Assembly: GCA_033964015.1 (NCBI GenBank) | Contig: CM066913.1 | Span: 20,669,854 to 20,733,853, forward strand | DNA length: 64,000 bases | Origin: Scolanthus callimorphus | Lineage: Eukaryota; Cnidaria; Anthozoa; Actiniaria; Edwardsiidae | Reading direction: 5' to 3' | In this document: positions 55,401 to 63,167 of the stretch, in pieces | Layout of the letters: each line of letters begins with the position of its first letter | How positions within the stretch are numbered: position 1 is the stretch's first letter | The notes under the pieces: model-generated | Told to the model about the DNA's origin: nothing | What the model saw: the letters and a program-made list of their open reading frames with translations, nothing else | The model's database searches: none | Made by a program: the position numbers and the translations under genes

Positions 55401-56890
55401 AACAGCATGCTGCCATCGTGGCTAAGTTTCTGACTCTCAGCTGAGTTTAAAGGGAGCCTGTCACGCAACTGTGCAGCTATTCTGCGCATCTCAAAACAAA
55501 GTATTGTCCTGTAACGAAGACTAACAAAGTCTAAAAACCTCGAAAACAATTGTTATAATCTTGCTATTTGTTGATCCATTGGACCATTCTTTTTAACTTT
55601 ACATAATCTTAAATAAGTATCTAATAAGATGGTCTAATTAGTTTTGCTGATGAATCAGAGTGATCGCTCCTGGAGCATGTGTGTATTGTGACAGGCTCCC
55701 TTTTATAAAAGTGTTTAGTTCAACCAAGAACCCTCAAGCAAATCATTACACTGTCGGTTGCTTCAACCTGTCTATATGCTCAACAACAATTTGTTCTGTC
55801 TCCATGTGAAACTTAGAAGTTTTGACAGTTAGAGTTTAAGGTTTGCTTGACCATATGCAAATCTTTGGTACAGCTTGTGAGTGGAAAAGGTCAAAAAGTT
55901 TACAGTAGTTGTTTTGCTTCTTTCTGGCCAGAGAAACTATAAAACTACAGGAATATTAGCTTTTTTTCAATCATTATTAGTTGCGGTTACACTAGCGCCT
56001 TTTCCCGTATGGAAAGAGCATTTCGACCACGTTGAGAAAACGATTTAGTGTAACTGCTGTTCCCAGACCGAAATCTCCTAGTTGAGGTTTCCAAGGATAT
56101 GTCAAAAAGAACAAAAGAATTTCATGCGACAGTTCCAGACCTAAAGAGCTCAGGAAATACAGCCCCGAGACGCCTAGGCCAATCATGTTGCAAGAAAGAA
56201 AAGATCACCGAGGGCATGTCTGTACAGTGTGACCACTGTACCATAGGCAATTTCAAACCCGAGATGAACCCAGCCCACACCTGTAGCCTTGGGTAGACCC
56301 AAAACCCAAGATGTGTGTAACACATTTGTAAGAGCATTGAGGTAATATAATGCTCCAAATACTTATTATTATTATTATTAACTGCAACTATTGCAGATTT
56401 GAATATTGTGGCAAAAGGGTTCACGTTTTCCTGTCCAAACATTGAAGTTTTACTGTCAAACTTTGAAGTTTCACGTGCAGACAAAATGAGAACATGTTTT
56501 TATTGCATGTGTGCGTAGACCTGGTGGGTAGATCTAACCCTAACCAAGGGCATTCCTTCATCCACCATATGACAACAAACAGAGCAATTCTTACTTTGTG
56601 GCAACAAGATGTGTAATGACATCCCTGTGCATGTAGCTTTTCTCGTACCCCTCAGCAGACGGCAGATTGTGAAGGTAAACTTGTTCAAACTCTAAAACTA
56701 TACAGAACAAACAAACCATGTTTCTCATCACAAAACTAGTAAACCTAGTAGCAATTTAGCCGTAGACATTTAGCCACTAACCTTTCTTCTTTTTCGGCTT
56801 TGGTTCTGGTGCCGGCATGGGCCCGATAACATCGTCATCGTCGCTTTCTTCTCCAGTTGACGGTTCTGCCGCTCTTTTGCGTTCCGCCAT
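26832..56890 (-). CDS. PPWD1: PPWD1: peptidylprolyl isomerase with WD40 repeats (complete, 19 exons)
   Basis: In other animals PPWD1 is a spliceosome-associated cyclophilin that catalyses prolyl cis-trans isomerisation in the nucleus. Exons in transcript order: 56890-56782, 56691-56595, 55079-54979, 53926-53831, 53375-53288, 53107-53005, 51153-51010, 50920-50846, 42046-41966, 41847-41754, 41350-41297, 40409-40366, 38656-38582, 37037-36919, 35563-35498, 34405-34320, 33496-33384, 32606-32455, 26978-26832. All borders are GT-AG and phases fit, with one missing base inside exon 15. About 614 residues, near the family's usual length of about 645. The start is [20 protein letters not shown]. Intron 8 carries a BEL/Pao element and the last intron a minisatellite and a long inverted repeat. 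Confidence 0.93.
27080..27440. repeat. CCTGGAAA repeat followed by a GGATATTACATGG-family element
   Basis: 27080-27170 holds TTTTGGAAAGTTTTGGAAA-type words. 27215-27440 begins GAGGATATTACATGGCCGCG and contains GAGTGAGCGCAGCGAA, shared with the better-preserved copies at 33930-34070 and 54545-54705. Confidence 0.55.
28041..28477. repeat. 26-bp minisatellite with a GTCGCGAC palindrome in each unit
   Basis: About 17 units of AAGGAGTTTTTGGTTCGGTC + GCGACT, with a few variants (TTTGGTCACGACC, TTGCGACT, one AACGAG). Each unit contains GTCGCGAC, an 8-base perfect palindrome with two CpG sites. It lies in the last intron of PPWD1. The borders are sharp, with unrelated sequence on both sides. Confidence 0.92.
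28545..31110. repeat. Long imperfect inverted repeat (about 2.5 kb)
   Basis: The left arm (28545 to about 29590, minus an insertion) and the right arm (about 30390-31110) are reverse complements with mismatches. Examples: TGATCATGTATTTCCAGTGT at 28810 pairs with ACACTGGAAATACATGATCA near 30822; TCTGGATGTAGACCCACCCT near 28642 pairs with its partner near 30985. The roughly 800-bp centre includes an open frame of 115 codons (29995-30342, +) that I do not recognise. It is probably a foldback-type DNA element. Confidence 0.75.
29025..29323. mobile_element. CAGGGGCGTAGCCAG-type MITE inserted in one arm of the long inverted repeat
   Basis: The ends CAGGGGCGTAGCCAG and CTGGCTACGCCCCTG are perfect inverted repeats, and GTATT lies on each side (29020-29024 and 29324-29328). 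It is absent from the opposite arm, so it inserted after the palindrome formed. A shorter relative lies at about 33231-33352 (ends GGGCGTAGCCAG and CTGGCCACGCCCCTG). Confidence 0.85.
31758..31978. mobile_element. MITE of the CTCGTACCCAGAGC family, with 9-bp duplication
   Basis: The ends CAACCTCGTACCCAGAGCCC and GGGCTCTGGGTACGAGATTG pair over about 70 bp. ACGTGATAA flanks both sides (31749-31757 and 31979-31987). It is 221 bp and non-coding, in the last intron of PPWD1. Confidence 0.87.
32775..32990. mobile_element. MITE with GGCCTAGTACATACGCCGCT ends
   Basis: GGCCTAGTACATACGCCGCT on the left matches AGCGGCGTATGTACTAGGCC on the right, and the pairing extends to CATGAGCC/GGCTCATG. The centre is about 140 bp. 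It lies in the intron between PPWD1 exons 17 and 18. Confidence 0.75.
33231..33352. repeat. GGGCGTAGCCAG-type short inverted-repeat element
   Basis: It shares its terminal words and a GGGGGTTCCGGAACCCCTGG block with the element at 29025-29323. It ends about 30 bp below the low end of PPWD1 exon 17, close to its donor site. Confidence 0.6.
33785..34075. mobile_element. Inverted-repeat element, GAAGATATGAGTTTTATTTT family, copy 1
   Basis: GAAGATATGAGTTTTATTTTC is mirrored by GAAAATAAAACTCATATCTTC within the element. The outer part (CTCACTAGTGAGGATAT and CACGAGTGTTTTACTGGGAA) is shared in reverse order with 54545-54870. Two independent long copies show it is a dispersed family. Confidence 0.7.
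34460..34630. repeat. Palindromic TTAATTGGAC element
   Basis: GTCCAATTAAGAAAAATTGG and GAGGAACTC on the left pair with GAGTTCCGAGGAATCATCCA and TTCTTAATTGGAC on the right, around CGAGGCCGCAGGCCGAG. It lies in the intron just upstream of PPWD1 exon 16. Confidence 0.6.
35498..35563 (-). CDS. PPWD1: PPWD1 exon 15, with an apparent one-base deletion
   Basis: Downstream of the break the exon reads [17 protein letters not shown], matching the conserved segment between the WD40 and cyclophilin parts. Upstream it reads GESD in a frame one base different. Staying in the downstream frame meets a TGA. The break falls in a short C run on the + strand at 35548-35549. One more base there would give the conserved [11 protein letters not shown] and make the exon 67 bases, which fits both neighbouring phases. 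Confidence 0.85.
36141..36628. repeat. Inverted-repeat element with a long C run
   Basis: CTTGGGCGTAATGTTGTCCC near 36153 pairs with the copy near 36600 (GGACAATATTACGCCCAAGG), and CACGTGGCATTC pairs with GAATGCCACGCG. Inside is a run of more than 20 C at about 36488-36510, in GTGGGGGTGCTC context. The run length is unreliable. Confidence 0.6.
36919..42046 (-). CDS. PPWD1: PPWD1 exons 9-14: WD40 C-terminal part
   Basis: Exon 9: [20 protein letters not shown]. Exon 10: [20 protein letters not shown], the best-conserved PPWD1 signature. Exon 11 (54 bases): [18 protein letters not shown]. Exon 12 (44 bases, 40409-40366): [15 protein letters not shown], found by its phase and similarity. Exon 13: [20 protein letters not shown]. 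Exon 14: [20 protein letters not shown]. Several exons are very short, so automated prediction could drop exons 11 and 12. Confidence 0.9.
37853..38408. mobile_element. Long member of the CTCGTACCCAGAGC family, with 9-bp duplication
   Basis: It starts TATTCTCGTACCAACAGGCT and ends GAGCTCTGGGTACGAGAGTG. GTCGATTGC lies directly on both sides (37844-37852 and 38409-38417). At 556 bp it is more than twice as long as the other copies and may retain interior sequence lost from them. No transposase is visible. It lies between PPWD1 exons 13 and 14. Confidence 0.8.
38745..38940. repeat. Inverted repeat, ATGAATGGCAACTTCGCA
   Basis: TTGTTGCCATGAATGGCAACTT near 38760 and its reverse complement near 38895 enclose about 100 bp. 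Peptides read from it resemble a zinc-ribbon-like tail found in some retroelement ORFs ([20 protein letters not shown] on the - strand), so it may be a degraded retroelement scrap. Confidence 0.45.
39696..39905 (-). repeat. Dispersed repeat, reverse copy of the 20550-20905 family
   Basis: GGGTTCCCACGTTTTCAGGC and the following blocks match the reverse complement of 20700-20905, including the ATCCTTTGTTTTATTCAGGTTCC block. Confidence 0.6.
41461..41661. mobile_element. TAGACTGC-family MITE, copy 2, with 9-bp duplication
   Basis: The ends AAGACTGCTTGCAGACCCTT and AAGGGACTGTAATCAGTCTA form imperfect inverted repeats. CACAAGGTT lies on both sides (41452-41460 and 41662-41670). The interior GGCGAACATCCGTAAA is shared with copy 1 at 2388-2501. 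Confidence 0.85.
42425..42615. mobile_element. ACCGGT-rich palindromic element, copy 1
   Basis: It starts CCTGTTCACACTAGACCGGT and carries AAAACCGGACCGGTACAATT. It ends CGTACCGGACCAGTGTGAAC. It is the same family as 42976-43096 and 57846-58048. It lies in PPWD1 intron 8. Confidence 0.75.
42976..43096. mobile_element. ACCGGT-rich palindromic element, copy 2 (truncated)
   Basis: It contains CCAGAATTGTACCGGTCCGG and ends GTACCGGTCTAGTGTGAACC, the reverse of the end seen in copy 1. It is shorter than the other copies. Confidence 0.7.
43289..43704 (+). repeat. 5' LTR of the BEL/Pao element
   Basis: 416 bp, starting TGTGATGTTCTACGAACAAT and ending GGGAACGCGACA. It contains AATAAAG near 43624, a likely polyadenylation signal. 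It differs from the 3' LTR by about five substitutions and four short homopolymer indels. Confidence 0.93.
43790..45280 (+). CDS. Gag-like region of the BEL/Pao element (frame-broken)
   Basis: The first open frame starts at 43790 ([15 protein letters not shown]) and is rich in Lys, Ala and Glu, probably a coiled coil. The reading moves to another frame near 44350 (a GGGGG run) and again near 45195 (an AAA run). The middle block ([15 protein letters not shown] to [14 protein letters not shown]) resembles the capsid-like part of BEL gag proteins. No complete product is encoded by the sequence as it stands. Confidence 0.7.
45280..50029 (+). CDS. Pol region of the BEL/Pao element: knuckle, protease, RT, RNase H, integrase (frame-broken)
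   Basis: The CCHC zinc knuckle is at 45609-45650 ([14 protein letters not shown]). The protease motif [12 protein letters not shown] is near 45895. The reverse transcriptase runs to about 47400, with YVDD at 47263-47274. RNase H starts [17 protein letters not shown] near 47815. The integrase zinc site ([14 protein letters not shown]) is near 48867-48995, and its catalytic residues lie in [15 protein letters not shown] and GGSWERQ. The last frame ends at 50029. Frame changes at about 46768, 47030, 47795 and 48835 break the reading. Confidence 0.88.
50066..50479 (+). repeat. 3' LTR of the BEL/Pao element
   Basis: 414 bp, nearly identical to the 5' LTR. It is preceded by the purine-rich GAGCGAGGAG, a possible polypurine tract, and followed by CCTAC. 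Confidence 0.93.
50846..56890 (-). CDS. PPWD1: PPWD1 exons 1-8: acidic N-terminus and first WD40 repeats
   Basis: Exon 1 gives an acidic/basic head ([15 protein letters not shown], then KPKKKK, a possible nuclear signal). Exon 2: [20 protein letters not shown]. Exon 3: [20 protein letters not shown], a WD40 repeat ending in FW. Exon 4: [20 protein letters not shown]. Exon 5: [19 protein letters not shown]. Exon 6: [20 protein letters not shown]. Exon 7: [19 protein letters not shown] and KTDTDLFEF. Exon 8: [20 protein letters not shown]. The order and spacing follow known PPWD1 proteins. Intron phases run 1, 0, 1, 1, 2-type and agree at every junction. Confidence 0.92.
52310..52650. repeat. 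Inverted-repeat element with ATAGGGGTGCTC ends
   Basis: GATAGGGGTGCTCAACG on the left and GACGAGCACCCCTATC on the right bound a stretch of TTTTTAGGGG words. It lies in the intron upstream of PPWD1 exon 7. Confidence 0.6.
52748..52990. mobile_element. MITE with GGGCAATTCCAGAAAATAAA ends
   Basis: GGGCAATTCCAGAAAATAAA at 52748 and its reverse complement at the right end near 52990 are near-perfect. The interior repeats GGAATTCYGATKGSATGGGG units. AAT occurs on both sides. It ends only about 15 bp from the donor end of PPWD1 exon 6 (low end 53005). Confidence 0.75.
54545..54870. mobile_element. Inverted-repeat element, GAAGATATGAGTTTTATTTT family, copy 2
   Basis: GAGGATATTACATGGTGGCG starts the element. 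An inner palindrome (GAAGATATGAGTTTTATTTTC and its partner) follows, then CTCACTAGTGAGGATATGGA and the CACTCG end shared with 33785-34075 in reverse order. Confidence 0.7.
55450..55702. mobile_element. MITE with AAGGGAGCCTG ends, copy 2
   Basis: AAGGGAGCCTGTCACGCAAC to GACAGGCTCCCTTT matches 4426-4682 along its length, with scattered substitutions. It is flanked by TA on the left and TTTATA-type sequence on the right. Confidence 0.75.
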
Positions 56891-57230
56891 TTTGATTTTC
56901 CTAATTTCTAAAGGGCTCCTGGGAAATCACACAGGAAGACCGACTAGCACAAAAGGGGTGCTTTGAAAAGCAAGCTAGTGGCACGAGTATAACTACGGCT
57001 GGAAACCGAGCCTAGTATTTTGAGCTTTTTCATACAAATCTGCGGAATAGCTTCAGTTTTTGAAGATGAATATTTTGTTTCAAAATTAAAACAATTTCTC
57101 GCCATTTTGCACTGAAAAATCTGGTTTGAAAATTGATTACCCAGAAGTCTAAGCAGGAAGAGTATTACCCAGAATCCTTAGCACGACATTGGGTTTTGGG
57201 GTTTTGGGTTCTGCTGCCATCGCAAATAAT
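56891..57230. promoter_or_regulatory. Likely shared (bidirectional) promoter of PPWD1 and the small + strand gene
   Basis: Only 340 bp separate the PPWD1 start codon (56890, - strand) from the start codon of the next gene (57231, + strand). No TATA box is obvious near either gene. The space must hold both 5' UTRs and start sites. This is inference from layout. Confidence 0.65.
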
Positions 57231-60200
57231 ATGGTGAGTTTGTCTCAGAAAACTCTTTTTTTTTCTTCTTTAGATTTAGCTAATTCGGGCACTAAAACAT
57301 CGTCTGATCCTTCTTTAATGTCTCTTTATGCTAGGGTGGCGGAAAAAAGTTCGCATATCCCAAATACGTTTGGTCACCGGCCGGTGGTTGGTGGTGTAAC
57401 CCAAGGAACTGGAGGCGAAACACTGTGATAGCATTTGCTGGCATAGCGGCTGTTTGTATTCCTATCGCCTATGCAACACTACAGTTAGAGGTACACATTA
57501 TTTCTTTGTTGTCTGAGATTTAAGATTACTGTTGTCTTTGTCAAGATCGGAAAGAGGAATGCCAAACAAACATAAGAAGCGATTTTTCTTAGAAAAAGTA
57601 ACCAAGCCTCTCTAGTCACTAGAAATTACTTTTTTTGGTTTTAGAGTGGATTTTCAGATGACTGTCGTGAGTAATTCGCAATTACTATGTAAATACTCCT
57701 ATACATTTTATTCCGAATTGGTGTAAGTACTTTGCAATTGGTTTTACTACAGTCTATGAAATCCGCTCTATACTACAACACTACCAAATGTGGTTTTGGT
57801 AGCAAGCATGCACTATTACATCAATCGTGTGCACAATGCAATCACACTCAGACCCCGTTCACACGAGACCGGTACAAAACCGGACCGGTACAATTCTGGC
57901 ATGTTTTGCAACAGTGTTCACACGGGACCGTGCACACCTAGCCGTGCCAAAATTGGTCCGGTACCGCAGGTCCCGTGTGAACGCGTGCCGGTAGCGTACC
58001 AGAATTGTACCGGTCCGGTTTTGTACCGGTCTAGTGTGAACGGTGTCACAGATCAATCAGAGCTTTTTTACAGGCTATGATGTCATTGTGCATCTATAGT
58101 AAAGATACATGGAAAATGAGATCTATTTTGTAAAGCTCTCCTAGCAGAACTACATTTTGTCTCCACTCAATGTGTAGTTCCACTAGGAGCTACATGGATT
58201 TCATGATCGAAAGGGGCTCTTAATGTATCAGTCAATTCCAGCAATGACCATCCCCCCCCCCCGGACACCGTGGGGCATTTGCACACCAGTGCCTTCCCTG
58301 GGGTGGGGAATTTTGAAAATTTTGCTGGCCCCGGGGTCGGGAATTGTTTTTCCCCGGGGGAGGGGGGTGGGGAATTTTGATTTTCTCATCTCAAGCGCGT
58401 CGGGTTTTGCGAACTACAACCCAGTTACAGAAAATAACGCCACATAAAATATAATGCAGAGCATGGCCCGTATACACCACGTTTGGAGACTGACACATTT
58501 GCACATTTCACAGTTAACGTCTTCTATAGAGAAGAAACAGATTTCGCAATTTCGTCTCAGTGGAAAAACATAAAAATGAATTAACACTATAAACAGAGTT
58601 CCAATTTCGCAAAAAGTCAAGTAACATAACTGCGAAATAGTTGCTCTGCAAATAGAATAAAGGTAAATTTCGCATTGAAAGATGCAGCTAAATGGCTACA
58701 ACCGCGAATGGCCTAGGAATGTCACTTCTTATTTATATTTTGTCTCACTTTCAGTGAAATGAGAACTCGTTCATAGACGAGAAAACTAAAGTACATTTAA
58801 AAACGAATTGTGAATGCTCGGACAGTATAAATGGAGTTGAAGTTTTTGTTGTAAAGCTTTGTCACGCAGAATTACCGTCTTTTTCTCGTCCCGGGGGTGG
58901 GGCATTTTTCCGCTTTTTGTGTTCCCCGCCGTGGGGTATTCTGCATTTTTGCTAGCCCGGGGGCGGGGAATTTTCAGTTTTATTTTTAGAAATGACCAAA
59001 TGCCCGGGGGGGGCATGGTCACCGCTGGAATTGACTGATACATAAATCTATGGTACCTGGAAAGTAGAAGACAATCACCAGATAAACAAGGGGCAATTAG
59101 GTTTTAGTTTGATCTCAATTGTTGGAATATTTTTCTCAAAAGAAAACAAAATGTAAATGACTCATGTGATAATAAATAGAGAGTAGTGAAGAAAAGTAGA
59201 TCCCACATGGAACCCCATGTAATGTCAGCTCGGTTGGATTCTGGGTGGCTGTTTTAGCTGGCATCCAAAAAATGAGATTGAACCCCAGTTGGGGATGTGG
59301 GATCACTCAAAGGCACACCATACTTGCGTTGTACTGATATATAGCTTCTTTTCTTTTCCAGAGAAGACCTGTTGCACCATACAGGCACATCCCCTCTCAA
59401 AGATTAGCCAAATATGCAAAGGTACAGAATGGCATTTTATTTATGTAGACACAGTTATATTTATAATAGTAATTGTTCTGGATACTCTTAAATTTTATTG
59501 AAGTTAGGCACCTTTGTTTGCTGCAGTTTTCATAATTTTGCAAACTCTGCATCAACTAATTAACTATGTTTTCAAAGTGTTCCCTAAATCAAACATCTCA
59601 GCAACCTGGTAGCAATCAGTGCTGTCAGAAGAAGCTGGCGACTGCTGGAGCTCTGGTGGCTACTTCACGTTTAATCGCCGGCTACTTTTTGCCAAATGTG
59701 AGACACAAGAAAATTCGAACCAAAGAACTTTGTTAAATGCAGCCTGAAGCTCACCTCATGGTTAGCAAAAATGAAATAAAAAGTGGAATCCTTAAATTGT
59801 AGTTTCTCTTAAAATCTCTGCGCCTGTGTCAGAAATGGCTTGGCAAGGAAACTTACTTTGTTGCTTTGAAGCTATGAAATTTGCATGTTGGCTGTCAGTT
59901 TTTCATTTGCAGCTGGCTACTCTTTTTTGAGCAGCCGCCTACTTCAAAACATTCTGACAGCTCTGATACCTGTGAATGATGTTTGTGGTTGCTTAGTTTT
60001 GTGCGGTCAGAGGTAGCTGTTGAAACACAGTTTGAAAGTTTCTTCTGTGTATTACAGAATTATAAATACCGCAGTAAGATTATGATAAATTGTCCAGGAA
60101 ATGCTGTTGATATTAAGAGAACATTGGATGAGGTTGAGCATGACAGGCAGATAAAACAGGCACAAGGTTTTGCTAACTCACGATGTCATGCGAATTCAGT

Positions 60201-60528
60201 AATTGTTTTATTACACATTTTAAAGAAGACAAATTGATACGATGCCAAATGATTTTATTCAAAATGGCTATGTTCAAATTCAAAATGCAGACACGGACGA
60301 GGGGCTTGGGAATGGCTCGTTTGAACTTGACATGCTAAATGCAATATCTGCTGCAGCTATTGCATTTAGCATGTCAAGTTCATGTGACATTGACAATTAA
60401 TTGTTTGCTGTCGACCAATCAGATTTGCAATAGTGAGTTCAATGTATAATGTGTGTTGTCTTCTTCTTACTCAGGTTGATGACCCAAGCCTACCAGATGG
60501 CTACCAACTTATTAACACTAAGAAATAA
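57231..60528 (+). CDS. Small single-pass membrane protein, 90 residues, four exons (not identified)
   Basis: Exons: 57231-57233 (only the ATG), 57335-57490, 59362-59421, 60475-60528, all GT-AG and in phase 0. The product starts MGGGKKFAYPKYVWSPAGGW. It has a Trp/Gly-rich patch (GGWWCNPRNWRRNT) followed by one hydrophobic span (TVIAFAGIAAVCIPIAYATL, residues about 29-48). It then has a basic RRPVAPYRHIPSQRLAKYAK segment and ends DPSLPDGYQLINTKK. There is no cleavable signal peptide. Size, positive residues and a single span are reminiscent of small inner mitochondrial membrane proteins, but I do not recognise the family. It is head-to-head with PPWD1. Confidence 0.82.
57846..58048. mobile_element. 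ACCGGT-rich palindromic element, copy 3 (best preserved)
   Basis: It starts CCGTTCACACGAGACCGGTA and ends with GTACCGGTCTAGTGTGAACG, a near-perfect 45-bp inverted repeat that includes AAAACCGGACCGGTACAATT. It lies in the second intron of the small + strand gene. Confidence 0.82.
58223..59043. mobile_element. Inverted-repeat element, ATGTATCAGTCAATTCCAGC ends
   Basis: ATGTATCAGTCAATTCCAGC on the left and GCTGGAATTGACTGATACAT on the right are perfect reverse complements. Inner GGGGCATTTGC / CAAATGCCC and GGGGAATTTT words also pair. About 820 bp with no coding signal, in the second intron of the small gene. Confidence 0.8.
60317..60385. repeat. Hairpin GAACTTGACATGCTAAATGC
   Basis: GAACTTGACATGCTAAATGCAATA and its reverse complement lie around a loop of about 15 bp, in the third intron of the small gene. 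Confidence 0.7.
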
Positions 60529-60646
60529 CTTCATTGTTAATATATGTGTTCTTACAAACTCTGAAAATAACTGTTTCTCATCTCATGCTTTGTAAAAATT
60601 AATGTACAGCTACAATTATTCTATGGGTTGTGTTGCTGTAAACAGA

Positions 60647-60652
60647 AATAAA
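60647..60652 (+). terminator. Polyadenylation signal AATAAA of the small gene
   Basis: AATAAA lies about 120 bp after the stop codon at 60526-60528, followed by GTGCTCTCC. Confidence 0.6.
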
Positions 60653-60659
60653 GTGCTCT

Positions 60660-62061
60660 CCAGTATTTTACTGAATACAGTGATTCAACAGATTTGTCCA
60701 AAGTTAATGGTTACTGCCTGTGAGAGGAAGGAGGGAGCAGAGCTACATTCCAGTGGTCCTTTTATAATGCATTCACACTCGTCAAGTAAACATGTTTCAT
60801 TAGATAAATATTAAAACCTCAGGTGGAATTTGGTACAAATGTCACAACAGTAGATATTATTAAAGACAAACACGACGTATAACGACGTATAATTAAGTGA
60901 TTCCGCGCGCTGATTGGTCGAGACGTTCGGAATATTTAACAATTAGACCTCAAGGCCGAATGTGCTATGATGAATATCTATTGATATCATAGCACATGAG
61001 GACGAGAGGTCTAATTGTTTTAGTATAAACCAACTAGTTGGTCGGTTTTGGCAATGAATTCCATTATTGTATGTTGAAAAAATCAAGTTTTCTTGTAAAG
61101 AAAGGTGGTGGTTTTGCCAGGCACGGTCTATCACTAATAGAGCATTAGTAGCTCAGCCAATCAGAATGCAGGATTTGTAATAGACCATTAGTTGGTTTAT
61201 GCTAATTTGCTATATTCACCTACATGTGAATATAACATTGAAAGCATTGGGGATCGCGCGCAAACTTTCTTACAAGAAACCAAAAAAATACCCCTAATCC
61301 GATTTTTTGTCAAAAAATCTTAAAAGTCGCTTGAGTAATTATTCGCCGAAATTTACGTCGCCTTCGGAAACTAATTGTTAAATATACTAGGCATGTTTGG
61401 AGCTCTCGTGAGGTTTCTTCTGCACTGTGTCTCCTCGGGTTTTCGAACTGCACAAAAAAGGTTTGCAATTTGCGAAATGTAGGGCAAAATCCTTTGATAA
61501 AAAGATCGCCTATAATTTCGGAAACGGAGTTCTGTCTCGAATAACCCTAAAATTTTCGGACTCGCAGCCTTTTTATTCCGAACAGACAGACCATAGGGAA
61601 TAAAAACGTACCCTTGTCTGTATTTTTGTTCAAGGACATAATAATAATACTAATTCACAAGAAGTTTTGAACTATTTCCCGTTTGGTGCCCAGATCGAAT
61701 TTACTTACTCGCGTACAGAAACGTTTTTATTTTCTTGTTTTCTTGCTTTAACAATTTTTAGTCGTTTTTAAAGTTGTTTACTTCGTCTTCATCCTTTGCA
61801 GGAAATGTAGCTTTGCACGATTTTTTTTCATGAGAAATACTTGGGACTTAGGGGGACTTATATCGTTGAGGAAAACGTGATGTGGCAAAGGTCTCGCAGC
61901 AATCCTGAACTCGCAAAACAGAGCGGAACAGCCTTATGTTTTGCGATATCCTACTGGGCTTTCAGCTTCCTTCAGCTCCAAGATTTTTTCCTTCTCTGCA
62001 ATAGCAAACCAACGTTTTTTAAAGGTGGTGCCGAACACAAGCTTTTACAGTTTTATGCACC
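60660..62061. other. Non-coding region downstream of the small gene
   Basis: It holds an imperfect inverted repeat at about 60942-61020 (ACAATTAGACCTCAAGGCCG and its partner) and otherwise AT-rich text. No supported gene; the short frames lack splice context and similarity. Confidence 0.5.
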
Positions 62062-62177
62062 ATGCAAAGCCTGATAACAAGTATGCGATACATCAAAGCG
62101 ATAGAAAGTGATGGAGAAAGTAGTGAAGATGACCATTATGATGTTGCAAACACCATTTCTGTTTTGGAATTGTGCAG
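62062..62177 (+). CDS. Candidate first exon (weak)
   Basis: ATG at 62062 opens MQSLITSMRYIKAIESDGES and continues SEDDHYDVANTISVLELC to a plausible donor (CAG/GTTAGT at 62177). The Ser/Asp-rich composition is more protein-like than its surroundings. No second exon was found in the window, and the gene or element is not identified. Confidence 0.25.
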
Positions 62178-62278
62178 GTTAGTCAAAAACGTCCTTGACT
62201 CATACGTTTACAGAAAAAGAAGGAAGAATTAGAGGGGAAAACATTGAACTGTGCGAACTACAGAGGCGTACCTCTATT

Positions 62279-62563
62279 CGCCCCATGTAAGGTAATCCAA
62301 GCAGATCTTGTATTCCGGATTCCAGCACTTGTATTCCGGATTCCAACCTACTGGATTCCGGATTCCATACAAGTGGATTCCGGATTCCATAACTCTCAAA
62401 GAATCCGGATTCTTTATCTGAATAAATTCTTGGATTCCGGATTCTCAAGGCGTTTGGATTCTGGATTCCTGCTATATGGATTCCGGATTCCATTCTAGGG
62501 ATTCCGGATTCCAAAGCTAACAAAAAGTCGGATTCAGGATTCTGGATTACCTTACATGGGGCG
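62279..62563. mobile_element. hAT-like MITE filled with GGATTCCGGATTCC repeats
   Basis: The ends CGCCCCATGTAAGGTAATCC and GGATTACCTTACATGGGGCG are perfect inverted repeats. The flanks CCTCTATT (62271-62278) and ACTCTATT (62564-62571) agree at 7 of 8 bases, which suggests an 8-bp hAT-type duplication. The interior is about ten irregular GGATTCCGGATTCC units, partly palindromic. Confidence 0.75.
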
Positions 62564-62756
62564 ACTCTATTAAGCGGCCACCCTCGGGACCAAGCCAAGT
62601 GGCCGCTTACAGGGGCGCAGCCAGGAATTTTGGCTTGGGGGGAGGCCGGATAGTGAAAACATGGCACGAAAATTTTCAAATTTCCTTCAGTAAATACAGT
62701 AAATGTATGGGAGAATCTCGTGAGAAAGGGGCTTAATGTAGGTAGTATAAAAAAAG

Positions 62757-63167
62757 TTAGATAGATAGATAGATAGAAAATTGCTTATATAGCGCTTTTA
62801 TCATCGCTCAAAGCGCTTTACATTAACGGATAACTCATCCTATAAGAACCAGCTTTATAAACATGAGTGTGCGTTAGTATTGTGAGTTCTATGACACTGA
62901 GGTTGGGCAACTTCCGACGGTCCTAGTGGTTCTTTAACGTCCCTCTGGTTCCGGTTAGTGTGGTGTATGTGAGAGACGGGACCTACGGTTTAACGTCCTT
63001 ATCCGAGAAGACGCGAAGGTCTAACCATTTGCAGATGTTAGAGCAAAGGCAGCACCTTCTCCTCAATTATTAGAAAAGACCCTGAGTGTTGGCCCGGCCA
63101 GGGTTTGAACTCCCAACCTCCCGAACATAAGCCCGGCGCTCTACCACTGCGCTAACCGGTCGTCGGT
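62757..63167 (-). mobile_element. tRNA-derived SINE (full-length)
   Basis: Read on the - strand it begins with a tRNA-like head. The A box TAGCGCAGTGGTAGAGCGC lies at about 63136-63154 and the B box GGGAGTTCAAACCC at about 63101-63114, spaced as in a tRNA gene. The body follows and ends in a (TCTA)n tail at 62759-62777. A second, interrupted copy lies at 20092-20293. Confidence 0.82.

Noticed and set aside
62200..62679. A 159-codon - strand frame with repeated ESGI/NP units
   Set aside because: It is a translation of the GGATTCCGGATTCC repeats of the hAT-like MITE and adjoining element, not a gene.
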